Positions 44,297 through 52,356 of a stretch of 64,000 bases of DNA are shown here, piece after piece. The DNA is taken from the NCBI GenBank assembly GCA_021323695.1, contig JAJPKN010000054.1, positions 1-64,000 on the forward strand, given 5' to 3'. The notes under the pieces were generated by a model. That model had not been told where the DNA came from. It did not search any database and saw only the letters and a list, made by a program, of their open reading frames with translations. How positions within the stretch are numbered: the first letter of the stretch is position 1; every line of letters begins with the position of its first letter. The position numbers were made by a program, and so were the translations under genes. Source of the DNA: Actinomycetota bacterium (GTDB taxonomy: Bacteria; Actinomycetota; Acidimicrobiia; Acidimicrobiales; Palsa-688).

Positions 44297-46032
44297 CCTT
44301 GCCACCTCCGATCGGTGCTCCCTGGGCGCCGCAGGCACAGCCTCAGCGTCGTCCCCTGGCCCGGAGGGGAGGCGATGGCCAACGACGCCCCGATGGCGTC
44401 CGCTCTTTCCCTCATGCCCAGGATGCCGAAGGCATCGCGCCGGAGCGGAGCCGTCGCCGCCATGCCCTTGCCGTCATCTGTCACTTCGAGGACGGCCTCG
44501 TCCGCGGCTCGGTGCAGCCGCACGCTGATGTGCCGGGCGCCCGAGTGCCGCTCCGCATTGGCGATCGCCTCCTGGGCGATGCGCGCTATCTCACGCTCGA
44601 CCCCCACGGGCAGCTCCGCGTCGCCGTCGGCCGAGAAGCAAGTCGCGATGCCAGAACGTTGCTCCACCCGGCCCAGCAGCCCGGTCAAGGCCTGAGCCAG
44701 GCCGTTTTCGGCGTCGATGTCCACACGCAGGTCCGAAAGCTTGGTGCGGATGTCCCGGGCCGCCTTGCGCACCTCGTTGGCCAGGTCTTCCAGCTCGGCC
44801 GCCATGGCGCGGCCGGGTGGGGCCACCGGGGCCCGGGCCTCGACCACCAGGCGGTCCAAGGATATGGCCACATAGGCGAGGGACTGGCCCAGGCGGTCGT
44901 GGAGCTCCCGGGCGATCCTGCCCCGTTCCTCGTCGGCCCCCAAGGTGCGCAAGCGCCGGAACCAGCGGGCGTTGTCGACCGCCAAGGCGGCGTGGCGTGC
45001 CACTCCAGCCACGATCTCGCGGTCGTGGTCCCCGAAGGGGGTTGCCTGCCTGGCGCGCTCCACCGCCATGAGCCCGATCAGGCTGTTGCGCGCCCACAGA
45101 GGAGCGTAGAGGCCGGTCACGGCTTCGATCGCCACTCCCTCGCCGGGCAAGAGCGACGAGCGGCAGACCGGGCCGAGGGAGCGGGTGGCTTCGTCCAAGG
45201 CCGGGGGCAGCTCGGCGCCGGTGAGGACCTGGGGGAGGCTGACGCCCTCGGCCAAGGTGACCTGCCAGCAGTCCTGGCCTTCCCCAGCGGTCGGGTCGGA
45301 CAGCAACAGCACGGCCACGTCCGGGCTCAGCAGGTCACGGAGGCGCGAGACCGTGCTGGCGACGGCGGCCCGCAAAGTGAGCGCCCCCGGCAGGGACGCC
45401 GCCTTCATGTGCAGCTCCAGCAACAGGTGGTTCACCTCGCCCAGGTCCCGGAGCCGGTCCAGTTCCTCGCTGCGAGAACTGCGCCCGGCTCGCACCAGCC
45501 AATCGCTGTAGGAGCCGAGGATGGCCACCGCTCCCAGCACGACGAGCCTCTCTATGGCTCCGCGAGCTTGGGGCCGGCCGAGCACGCCCGTGCCTGCCGA
45601 AGCGGTGATGGCCACGATCCCGGCAATTGCCATGCTGACCAGCACCGGGGGCGGCAGGCGAAGGCCGGCCACGAAGCAGGACGCACCCAGGCTGATCATG
45701 AACGGCGACGCCAGCCACCCGGTGAAGCCCACGGCGGCGGTGCACAGCGCCAGCTCGCCGAGCGCCCCGACCAGCGCCGAGCGCCCGCCGGGACCCGAGA
45801 GCGGCTCCCACCCGTCGGCTCGCCCCGGCCAGACGGTACGGGCCACGGCGTAGACCGCCAGCACCGTGGCCACCACTACCCCTGCCCGGGTGGCCGTGCC
45901 GAGAGCCATCGTCAACAGCGATAGGCAGAGCGCTGCCCAGCGGACGGCCGTGACCAGCTGGGTCAGGCCCCACTCGTTCAGGCCAGCCGCGCCTGGCTGG
46001 TGGCTTGCGCCGCCCGCAGGTGGAGCTCTCAT
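44293..46032 (-). CDS. Membrane sensor histidine kinase with GAF domain (NarX/DesK-type)
   Basis: The kinase (579 aa) has an N-terminal membrane domain of about six segments (to about residue 180), a GAF domain (about 220-360), a HisKA_3 dimerisation domain with the phospho-accepting His in GRIARELHDRLGQSLAYV, and a HATPase domain (IAQEAIANAERHSGARHISV, VTDDGKGM, GILGMRERADAIG). ATG 46032 has GGGAGG close upstream; a GTG seven codons earlier is possible. It is co-transcribed with the LuxR response regulator (TTGA overlap) and follows a small LuxR protein by 17 bases. Confidence 0.9.
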   Translation of the reverse strand: MRAPPAGGASHQPGAAGLNEWGLTQLVTAVRWAALCLSLLTMALGTATRAGVVVATVLAVYAVARTVWPGRADGWEPLSGPGGRSALVGALGELALCTAAVGFTGWLASPFMISLGASCFVAGLRLPPPVLVSMAIAGIVAITASAGTGVLGRPQARGAIERLVVLGAVAILGSYSDWLVRAGRSSRSEELDRLRDLGEVNHLLLELHMKAASLPGALTLRAAVASTVSRLRDLLSPDVAVLLLSDPTAGEGQDCWQVTLAEGVSLPQVLTGAELPPALDEATRSLGPVCRSSLLPGEGVAIEAVTGLYAPLWARNSLIGLMAVERARQATPFGDHDREIVAGVARHAALAVDNARWFRRLRTLGADEERGRIARELHDRLGQSLAYVAISLDRLVVEARAPVAPPGRAMAAELEDLANEVRKAARDIRTKLSDLRVDIDAENGLAQALTGLLGRVEQRSGIATCFSADGDAELPVGVEREIARIAQEAIANAERHSGARHISVRLHRAADEAVLEVTDDGKGMAATAPLRRDAFGILGMRERADAIGASLAIASPPGQGTTLRLCLRRPGSTDRRWQG

Positions 46033-46049
46033 TTGGCCTCCCGCCCACT

Positions 46050-46325
46050 TCACAGGCCGACGGCCAGCCGGTCGCCCTCAATTGCTGGCGCCCGGGCGGC
46101 CGCCGTTGCCTTCGCTGGCCAACCGCTGCGGTAGGCGAGGGCCACGGCCGCCAACTGGGAGCTCACGTGGAGCTTGAGGAGGATGGAGCGGATCTGGCTG
46201 CGGACCGTGGGAAGAGAGACGTAAGACTCCTTTGAGATCTCCAGTGCGCTGGTGCCTCTCATGAGTGCCAGCAAGACCTGCTGCTCCCGGGGGGTCAGCT
46301 GGGCGAACGGGTCCTCCTTGTGCAT
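46050..46325 (-). CDS. Stand-alone LuxR-type HTH protein
   Basis: The protein (91 aa) is nearly only a LuxR DNA-binding domain (LTPREQQVLLALMRGTSALE, ISKESYVSLPTVRSQIRSIL), without receiver or ligand domain. ATG 46325 has GAGAGGTGG upstream. It is the first gene of a three-gene operon with the kinase and response regulator. It may act on its own, form heterodimers with the full regulator, or be constitutively active like GerE. The frame extends upstream to 46490 without domain support. Confidence 0.82.
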   Translation of the reverse strand: MHKEDPFAQLTPREQQVLLALMRGTSALEISKESYVSLPTVRSQIRSILLKLHVSSQLAAVALAYRSGWPAKATAAARAPAIEGDRLAVGL

Positions 46326-46751
46326 GGTGCCACCTCTCAGAACTGCGGGCTCGGCCTGAGTGCCGGCTGCCCCCCAGGGAAAGAAAACCCTGGCCCCAAG
46401 GGAGAGGTCGCACTCTGCCGTCTCGTTGGCCTTGTTTGGGCCGCCCAGCAACAGCCTGTTCCTGGCTAAAGCACCCACCCAAAACTGCACCTGCTCACGG
46501 TCGGTGGTGCTTTTGTCACAGTGGAGCCTGGTCGGTTACCGGTACTAACCTGCCTTCTTGTTGTGCTGACCGTTGGGTAACCTAACAGAGGTCACCGAGA
46601 GTGGCCATGGGCTCTTTGGCCTACGGTGGCCCCTTTTGGGTCGTGGGCTTACTGCCTTGGTAGCAAGGAGCCTTTCCCGGCCCCTGTCCCCACAGCCTTC
46701 CCTGGGCGTTCCCTCGGGGTTATCTTGGCCCACCTGGCAAACGGGCAACAT

Positions 46752-46771
46752 GGGGTGGCTACCCCTTTTTT
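46752..46771 (+). terminator. Intrinsic terminator with no rightward gene before it
   Basis: GGGGT, a GGCT loop and ACCCC are followed by six T (46766-46771). This is a classical hairpin plus T-run, although the stem is only 5 bp. On the plus strand the last gene before it ends at 43629, so it must end an unannotated transcript or be fortuitous. Confidence 0.55.
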
Positions 46772-47146
46772 AGGCCCTGGCCGGCCAGCGCAAGGCACGG
46801 GCCGGCGTGGCCCAAGTCACGCCCCCGGCTGGCAAAGGCCACTTCTGCCAAGACGGTCCTCCATGCGGGCTGGCCCACAGTGGCAAGGGGTACCACCCAG
46901 TCTTGGCCAGTCAGCTCCCCGAGCCTGCCACCCCTAGGCGGGCCAGGCAAGAGGCGAGCGGGTTGGTCCCGGTTCGCGTAGGAATGGGTGCCCTCAAAAC
47001 CTCGAAGCGTGGCCGGCCCTGCGCTCCAGGAGGGCCGCGCCGGGAAGAGCGGTGAGGGCCCCGGCAGGCGCCGGCACTGGCTACCGCCCCTGGCCGCCCC
47101 CAGGCCCCTCTGCCGGTGCCAGTGAGGCCTGCTGCCGGCGGGCCGC

Positions 47147-47152
47147 TAGCCT
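47147..47152 (+). promoter_or_regulatory. Predicted -10 box of map
   Basis: TAGCCT is separated by exactly seven bases (GGGGCGG) from the GTG of map. Transcription should start at the start codon itself, giving a leaderless mRNA. No ribosome site is visible, in agreement. Confidence 0.55.
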
Positions 47153-47159
47153 GGGGCGG

Positions 47160-47921
47160 GTGAGGCGCCGGCCCGACGAGATAGCCAAGATGCGCAAGGC
47201 TGGCCGCGTCGTGGCCGAGATGCTCGAGCTGACCGCGCAGGCGGCCCGCCCCGGGGTCACCACCGCCGAGCTGGACCGGGTGGCGCGCCAGGTCCTCGAG
47301 CGCCGGGGAGCGCGGTCCAACTTCCTCGGCTATCCGGGCGGCCCGGGGGTAGCCCCTTTCCCGGCTGTCATCTGTACTTCTCCCAACAACGTCGTCGTCC
47401 ACGGCATCCCCGGCCCCTACGTGCTGGAGGAGGGGGACATCATCTCGTTGGACTGCGGTGCCATCGTCGATGGCTACCACGGGGACGCGGCCGTCACCGT
47501 GGCTGTCGGCCAGGCCAGTGCCCTGGCGGAGAAGCTGGTCCGGGTCACCAAGGAGAGCCTGCAGGCGGGCATAGGGCAGCTGGTCGAGGGCAACCGGCTG
47601 CACGAGGTTGGCCTGGCTGTCCAAACGGTGGCCGAGGGGGCTGGCTTATCCGTGGTCAGAGGGTACGTGGGGCACGCCATCGGCACCCGGATGCACGAAG
47701 ACCCCCAGGTCCCCAACTACTGGCCCGGCTCGCCCGGCCCCAAGCTGCGCACCGGCATGGTGTTCGCGGTCGAGCCCATGGTCAACGCCGGGGCGCCAGG
47801 CACCGTCGTGCTCGACGACGGCTGGACGGTCGTGACCGCCGATGGGAGCCTGTCTGCCCACTTCGAGCACACCATTGCCGTCACCGACGACGGGCCCGAG
47901 GTCCTCACCCAGCTGGGCTGA
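47160..47921 (+). CDS. map: Methionine aminopeptidase, type I
   Basis: The enzyme (253 aa) removes the initiator Met. Metal ligands are visible in DIISLDCGAIVDGYHGDAAV (two Asp), YVGHAIGTRMHE (His), FAVEPMVN (Glu) and SAHFEHTIAV (Glu); SPNNVVVHGIP holds the substrate His. Start is GTG 47160, with a -10 box at the leaderless distance. It is the first gene of the second ribosomal block; in related genomes infA follows, but here there is a 133-base gap and then rpmJ. Confidence 0.95.
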   Translation: MRRRPDEIAKMRKAGRVVAEMLELTAQAARPGVTTAELDRVARQVLERRGARSNFLGYPGGPGVAPFPAVICTSPNNVVVHGIPGPYVLEEGDIISLDCGAIVDGYHGDAAVTVAVGQASALAEKLVRVTKESLQAGIGQLVEGNRLHEVGLAVQTVAEGAGLSVVRGYVGHAIGTRMHEDPQVPNYWPGSPGPKLRTGMVFAVEPMVNAGAPGTVVLDDGWTVVTADGSLSAHFEHTIAVTDDGPEVLTQLG

Positions 47922-47929
47922 GCGCCGCG

Positions 47930-47957
47930 TGGACGGTCGCCGGTAGTGTGGTATGGT
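47930..47957 (+). promoter_or_regulatory. Predicted promoter of the alpha ribosomal operon
   Basis: TGGACG (47930-47935) and TATGGT (47952-47957) are 16 bases apart and lie in the gap between map and rpmJ. The transcript would have a leader of about 90 bases before rpmJ. The -35 box deviates from TTGACA in two positions. Confidence 0.5.
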
Positions 47958-48054
47958 GTTGTGCCGTCCCTGAGGGGCTTGCGCGCGGGTGCAGCTGTGC
48001 GCTCAGCGGTGGCCAGCTCGGGGGGCGACCCTAGTAGCCGAGGTAATAAAGGCC

Positions 48055-48168
48055 GTGAAAGTCCGTCCCAGCGTCAAACCTATCTGCGAGAACTGCAAGG
48101 TGATCCGCCGTCACGGGCGGGTGCTGGTCATCTGCTCCAACCCGCGCCACAAGCAGCGGCAGGGCTAG
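48055..48168 (+). CDS. rpmJ: 50S ribosomal protein L36, zinc type
   Basis: The frame GTG 48055 to TAG 48166-48168 encodes 37 aa: [20 protein letters not shown], then [17 protein letters not shown]. This is a canonical L36 with the CxxC...C...H zinc site. It is normally preceded by infA, which is missing here. AATAAAGG just before the GTG acts as ribosome site. It is followed nine bases later by rpsM. Confidence 0.96.
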   Translation: MKVRPSVKPICENCKVIRRHGRVLVICSNPRHKQRQG

Positions 48169-48177
48169 GCAACGGCT

Positions 48178-48558
48178 ATGGCCCGTATCGCTGGAGTGGA
48201 CATCCCGCGGGAAAAGCGGCTGGAGGTCGCCCTCACCTACATCTACGGGATTGGTAGGACCACCTCCAGCCAGGTGTGCGCGGCCACGGGGGTCAACCCG
48301 GACACCCGGGTGCGCGACCTGACCGACGAGGAGGTGGCCAAGCTCCGCAGTTGGGTCGACGCCAACTTGAAGGTGGAAGGCGACCTGCGGCGGGACGTCA
48401 GCCAGGACATCAAGCGCAAGATCGAGATCGGCTCCTACCAGGGGTTACGTCATCGCCGGGGCCTACCTGTACGGGGGCAGCGGACCCACACCAACGCCCG
48501 GACCCGCAAAGGGCCCAAGAAGACGGTCGCGGGCAAGAAGAAGCTGAGGAAGCACTAG
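48178..48558 (+). CDS. rpsM: 30S ribosomal protein S13
   Basis: S13 (126 aa) bridges the 30S head to the 50S subunit. [20 protein letters not shown] and the C-terminal [20 protein letters not shown] are diagnostic, and the length is normal. It starts nine bases after rpmJ and ends three bases before rpsK. Confidence 0.97.
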   Translation: MARIAGVDIPREKRLEVALTYIYGIGRTTSSQVCAATGVNPDTRVRDLTDEEVAKLRSWVDANLKVEGDLRRDVSQDIKRKIEIGSYQGLRHRRGLPVRGQRTHTNARTRKGPKKTVAGKKKLRKH

Positions 48559-48561
48559 AAG

Positions 48562-48960
48562 ATGCCCAAGCCCAAGCCTGGTGGCCGCCGCCCGCGCCGG
48601 CGCGAACGCAAGAACGTCGCTTACGGGGTAGCCCACATCAAAAGCTCGTTCAACAACACGATCGTCTCCATCACCGACCTGGACGGCAACGTCTTGGCCT
48701 GGGCCTCGGCCGGCAACGTCGGCTTCAAAGGGTCCCGCAAGTCGACGCCCTTTGCTGCCCAGATGGCGGCGGAGGCCTGTGCCCGGCGGGCCCAGGAGCA
48801 TGGCGTCCGCAAGGTCGACGTGCTGGTCAAGGGCCCTGGCTCGGGCCGTGAGACGGCGGTGCGCTCCATCATGAGCACGGGGATCGAAGTGGCCGGCATC
48901 AAGGACGTGACGCCCATCCCCCACAACGGCTGCCGGCCCAAGAAGCGGCGGAGGGTCTGA
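48562..48960 (+). CDS. rpsK: 30S ribosomal protein S11
   Basis: S11 (132 aa) lies on the 30S platform. [20 protein letters not shown] and the C-terminal [20 protein letters not shown] with KKRRRV are diagnostic. The stop shares its last base with the rpsD ATG (TGATGG). Confidence 0.97.
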   Translation: MPKPKPGGRRPRRRERKNVAYGVAHIKSSFNNTIVSITDLDGNVLAWASAGNVGFKGSRKSTPFAAQMAAEACARRAQEHGVRKVDVLVKGPGSGRETAVRSIMSTGIEVAGIKDVTPIPHNGCRPKKRRRV

Positions 48961-49586
48961 TGGCGCGCTACATAGGCCCGGTGTGCCGGCTCTGCCGGCG
49001 GGAGAAGATGAAGCTGTTCTTGAAGGGGCCCAAGTGCGACTCGTTGAAGTGCCCGATCGAGCGCCGGCCGTACCCGCCCGGCCTGCACGGCCGGGACCGG
49101 ACGCGCCAGGGCTCTGAGTACCTCGCCCAGCTGCGGGAGAAGCAAAAGGCGCGCCGCATCTACGGGGTCCTGGAGAAGCAGTTCCGTACCTATTACGAGG
49201 AGGCCAACCGCCAGCAGGGCATAACCGGCGAGAACCTCCTGCGTATGCTGGAGCTGCGTTTGGACAACGTCGTGTTCCGTGCCTGCTGGGGCGCCAGCCG
49301 CGCCCAGGCCCGCCAGCTCGTCCGCCATGGCCATGTCCTGGTCAACGGCCGGCGGGTGACCATCCCGTCGTACCGCCTGCGGCGCGCCGACGTGGTCTCG
49401 CTCGCGCCCAAGGCTCGCAACTACATAGTCGTACGCCACAACATGGACACGCTGGGCCGCCAGGTCCCGGCCTGGCTCGAGGTGGGCGAGGAGGGCTTCG
49501 AGGTCAGCGTACGCGACCTGCCTCTGCGGGAGCACATCGACGTACCGGTACGCGAATCGCTCATCGTCGAGCTGTACTCGAAGTGA
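48960..49586 (+). CDS. rpsD: 30S ribosomal protein S4, zinc-binding form
   Basis: S4 (208 aa) nucleates 30S assembly and in many bacteria represses this operon. [20 protein letters not shown] opens the protein; the four Cys (CRLC, CDSLKC) make a zinc site. The S4 RNA-binding domain has [20 protein letters not shown] and [14 protein letters not shown]. Length is normal. Confidence 0.97.
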   Translation: MARYIGPVCRLCRREKMKLFLKGPKCDSLKCPIERRPYPPGLHGRDRTRQGSEYLAQLREKQKARRIYGVLEKQFRTYYEEANRQQGITGENLLRMLELRLDNVVFRACWGASRAQARQLVRHGHVLVNGRRVTIPSYRLRRADVVSLAPKARNYIVVRHNMDTLGRQVPAWLEVGEEGFEVSVRDLPLREHIDVPVRESLIVELYSK

Positions 49587-49602
49587 CCGGAGGAGGCCCC
49601 GC

Positions 49603-50544
49603 ATGCTCATAATCCAACGCCCGACGGTCGAGCCCCTGGGCGAAGAAGAAGGCAACCGGCAGCGTTTTGCCATCGGGCCGCTCGAGCCTGGGTTCGGCCA
49701 CACCCTAGGCGTCTCCCTGCGCCGCACCCTTTTGTCGTCCGTCCCCGGTGCTGCGGTCACCCAGGTCCGTTTCGACGACGCCCTCCACGAGTTCACCACT
49801 CTCCCCGGGGTCAAAGAGGATGTCACCGACATCCTGCTCAACTTCAAGGACATCGTCCTGCGGGTAGAGAGCGACGAGCCGGTCACGCTGCGGCTGGACG
49901 CCCGCGGGCCGGGCACCGTCACGGCCGGGGACATACAGACCACGGCGGACGTGGAAGTGCTGAACCCCGAGCTGCCGCTGGCGACTCTCAATGCCAAAGG
50001 CCGCCTCGCCTGCGACATCACTGTGGAGCGGGGCCGAGGCTACGTCCCCGCGGAGCGCAACAAGCGGTCCTCCACCATAGGGGTGATCCCGGTCGACTCC
50101 ATCTTCTCGCCCATCCGCTTGGTGTCCTTTTCGGTGGAGCCGGCCCGGGTGGAACAGTCGACCGACTACGACCGCCTCGTCATCGACATCACGACCGATG
50201 GCTCGATAACCCCAAAGGAGGCCCTGGCCTCTGCCGGCAGCACCCTGCGTTCGTTGTTCGGCTTGGTAGCGGACATGAGCGAGGCACCCCAGGGGTTGGT
50301 GCTGGGCGAGCTGGCCGGGGCCAGCAGCGGCTCCCCCGACCTGGACTTGCCCATCGAGGAGCTCGACCTGTCCGAGCGGCCTCGCAACTGCCTGAAGAGG
50401 GCGCAGATCAATACCGTGGGCGAGCTCGTGTCCAAGACCGAGGACGACCTGCTGGCCATCACCAACTTCGGGCAGAAGTCCCTGGACGAGGTGGTCCAGA
50501 AGCTGGACGAGCGGGGCCTGTCGCTCCGCACCAAGCAGGGGTAG
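49603..50544 (+). CDS. rpoA: RNA polymerase alpha subunit
   Basis: The protein (313 aa) has an N-terminal assembly domain (FAIGPLEPGFGHTLGVSLRR, TLLSSVPGAAVT) and a C-terminal domain with the DNA- and activator-contacting helix-hairpin-helix region (SERPRNCLKRAQINTVGELV, DLLAITNFGQKSLDEVVQKL). Start ATG 49603 has GGAGGAGG nearby upstream. Its position between rpsD and rplQ is standard. Confidence 0.98.
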   Translation: MLIIQRPTVEPLGEEEGNRQRFAIGPLEPGFGHTLGVSLRRTLLSSVPGAAVTQVRFDDALHEFTTLPGVKEDVTDILLNFKDIVLRVESDEPVTLRLDARGPGTVTAGDIQTTADVEVLNPELPLATLNAKGRLACDITVERGRGYVPAERNKRSSTIGVIPVDSIFSPIRLVSFSVEPARVEQSTDYDRLVIDITTDGSITPKEALASAGSTLRSLFGLVADMSEAPQGLVLGELAGASSGSPDLDLPIEELDLSERPRNCLKRAQINTVGELVSKTEDDLLAITNFGQKSLDEVVQKLDERGLSLRTKQG

Positions 50545-50550
50545 GCGGAG

Positions 50551-50913
50551 ATGCCCGGTACTCCTGGGAGGCCCAAGAAGGGCCGTCGTTTCGGTGGCGA
50601 CGCCGCCCACCAAAAGGCGATGCTGGGCAACCTGGTCGCCTCCTTGATCGCCGGCGAGGGGCTGGTCACGACCGAAGCCAAGGCCAAGGCCCTGCGGCCT
50701 GTGTTCGAAAAGTGCGTCACCAAGGCGAAAAAGGGCGGCGTCGACCGTCACCGGCAGGTGGTCGCCTTCATCCGGGACAAGGACATGGCCCACAAGCTGT
50801 TCGCCGAGGTCGCCCCCCGCTACGCGGACCGCAACGGGGGCTACACCCGGATCTTGAAGCTCGGCCCTCGCCACGGTGACAACGCGCCCATGGCCCGTAT
50901 CGAGCTCGTCTGA
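50551..50913 (+). CDS. rplQ: 50S ribosomal protein L17
   Basis: L17 (120 aa) is at the tunnel exit. FGGDAAHQKAMLGNLVASLI and the C-terminal YADRNGGYTRILKLGPRHGD with NAPMARIELV are diagnostic. It starts six bases after rpoA. Confidence 0.97.
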   Translation: MPGTPGRPKKGRRFGGDAAHQKAMLGNLVASLIAGEGLVTTEAKAKALRPVFEKCVTKAKKGGVDRHRQVVAFIRDKDMAHKLFAEVAPRYADRNGGYTRILKLGPRHGDNAPMARIELV

Positions 50914-50929
50914 CCCGCGCCCCTCGGAG

Positions 50930-51739
50930 GTGCCCGGGCCGCCCGCGCCGGGCCTGCGCCGGGCCCGGGCGGTGGTTGCCTACTTGGGGACGCCTTTCCA
51001 TGGCTTCGCCCCCCAGCCAGGTGTGCCCACCGTGGGGGGGTCGTTGGCAGCGGCCCTGCAGCGGGCCCTCAGCCACCCGGTCGAGGTTGTCTGCGCCGGC
51101 CGGACTGATGCAGGCGTGCACGCCTGGGGCCAGGTGGTGAGCTTCGACGCCCGGCCGGACGCCGACCTGGCCCGGCTCCAACGGAGCCTCAACAAGATGC
51201 TCGCCCCGACGATCTCGCTGCGCGAGGTGGCCTGGGCGCCGGAGGGCTTCGACGCCCGGAGGTGGGCCATTTCCCGCACCTACCGTTACGAGCTGCTGTG
51301 CACCAGCGTCCCCGACCCCCTGAGCGCGCCCACCGTGTGGCACGTAGGCCAGCCCCTCGACCTGCGGGGCATGCAGCAGGCGTGCGACCCTTTCTTGGGC
51401 GAGCACGACTTCAGCTCGTTCTGCCACCGGGCGCCGGGCCGGCCGATGGCCCGCCGGGTGCTGCGGGCCGAGTGGTCGGACCTGGGCGGCGGGCGGCTAC
51501 GCTTTGAGGTCGAGGCGACCTCGTTCTGCCACCAGATGGTCCGCTCCTTGGTGGGGACGATGGTGGAGGTGGGCCGGGGCCGCAGGAGAGCGGGCGACAT
51601 GCTGGGCGTGCTGGAGGCCCGCAACCGGGCTGCTGCCGGCCCGGTGGCGCCCCCGCACGGCTTGTGCCTGTGGGAGGTCAGGTACCCAGCTGAGCCCGGG
51701 GCCGCCCCTGGGGGCGAGGGCCCGGCGGGCACCCACTGA
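50930..51739 (+). CDS. truA: tRNA pseudouridine synthase A
   Basis: TruA (about 269 aa) makes pseudouridine 38-40 in tRNA anticodon arms. The catalytic Asp is in CAGRTDAGVHAWGQV; other motifs are YLGTPFHGFAPQPG, ARRWAISRTYRYEL, DFSSFCHRAPGRP and FCHQMVRSLVGTMVEVGRGR. The start is uncertain: GTG 50930 sits beside the rplQ stop, while GTG 50876 would overlap rplQ by 38 bases and GTG 50972 would trim the N terminus. TruA directly after rplQ is the usual order. Confidence 0.92.
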   Translation: MPGPPAPGLRRARAVVAYLGTPFHGFAPQPGVPTVGGSLAAALQRALSHPVEVVCAGRTDAGVHAWGQVVSFDARPDADLARLQRSLNKMLAPTISLREVAWAPEGFDARRWAISRTYRYELLCTSVPDPLSAPTVWHVGQPLDLRGMQQACDPFLGEHDFSSFCHRAPGRPMARRVLRAEWSDLGGGRLRFEVEATSFCHQMVRSLVGTMVEVGRGRRRAGDMLGVLEARNRAAAGPVAPPHGLCLWEVRYPAEPGAAPGGEGPAGTH

Positions 51740-51753
51740 GCCTTCGCTTACTT

Positions 51754-52356
51754 TTACTGGGTCACCGCCGCCGCGGGCAGCCGGAACGGCCCCGTTTGCC
51801 TGAGCAGCGCAGCCAATAGCCCCCCCGCCAGCATCACCCAAGCCTTGCCCAGGAGCTGGCCGGGCAGGGCCACCGAGAGGGGTATGCCAGCCAGCGTCAG
51901 GAACAGGGTGGAGTCGACGACGTCGCCTACCAGCCCGGACGCTACGACGGCAAGGGGGAAGGCCCGGGCCTGCAGCGGGGTGAAGACGAGGAAGTCGCAG
52001 CTCTCCGAGACGAGGAACGTCACCCCGGAGGCCACGGCCAGTACCGGGGTGGAGATCCACCAAGAGATGGCCGCCCCGGCGGCGATCGCCGCCACCCCGG
52101 CACGGGTGCCGGCCAGGCGCTGGACGACGTCGCGGGCCACGAAGGTGAGGGCGGCCATGTACACCCCCGAAGGAGCGTGCAGGCCGAAGCCCACGGGCAG
52201 GTAGCGGCTGGCGCCTATGGCCTCCCCCAGGTGCGAGATCATCCAGTTGGCGCCGGCGATCGAGCCCACGTAGACGGCCAGGGCCGCGGCCGCCACCGTG
52301 GCCCGGGCCCGGCCCAGGTGCAGCCCCGGGCCTCTCAGGAGTCGAGGCGCGCGCAC
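51754..52356 (-). CDS. Queuosine-precursor transporter, YhhQ/VUT family
   Basis: The membrane protein (200 aa) has six hydrophobic segments and the family sequence GVYMAALTFVARDVVQRLAG, then WISTPVLAVASGVTFLVSES, and DVVDSTLFLTLAGIPL. YhhQ-type proteins import preQ0 or preQ1. GTG 52356 overlaps the end of queF by 22 bases, so import and reduction are translated together. It converges on truA. Confidence 0.86.
   Translation of the reverse strand: MRAPRLLRGPGLHLGRARATVAAAALAVYVGSIAGANWMISHLGEAIGASRYLPVGFGLHAPSGVYMAALTFVARDVVQRLAGTRAGVAAIAAGAAISWWISTPVLAVASGVTFLVSESCDFLVFTPLQARAFPLAVVASGLVGDVVDSTLFLTLAGIPLSVALPGQLLGKAWVMLAGGLLAALLRQTGPFRLPAAAVTQ

Larger units (their letters stand above)
46326..47159. 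other. 834-base gap without a supported protein gene
   Basis: This is the largest non-coding stretch of the window, between the LuxR operon and map. It is less GC-rich than its surroundings, especially 46380-46780. It contains GTAAC-type elements (GGTTACCGGTACTAACC at 46534-46550 and GGGTAACCTAAC at 46575-46586) and an intrinsic terminator at 46752-46771 reading rightward, although the nearest rightward gene upstream ends 3 kb before it. Short open frames here have no ribosome site or codon bias that I can trust. A small RNA between about 46540 and 46771 is possible. Confidence 0.6.

Noticed and set aside
26055-46325. Classical mobile element or prophage carrying the Tad block
   Set aside because: No integrase, transposase, phage gene, direct-repeat border or tRNA target is visible, and the composition by eye is like the rest.
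46573-46773. 66-codon frame ending at the terminator-like hairpin before map
   Set aside because: No ribosome site and no codon bias, and the stop lies within the T-run/hairpin region. A non-coding transcript is more likely than a peptide.
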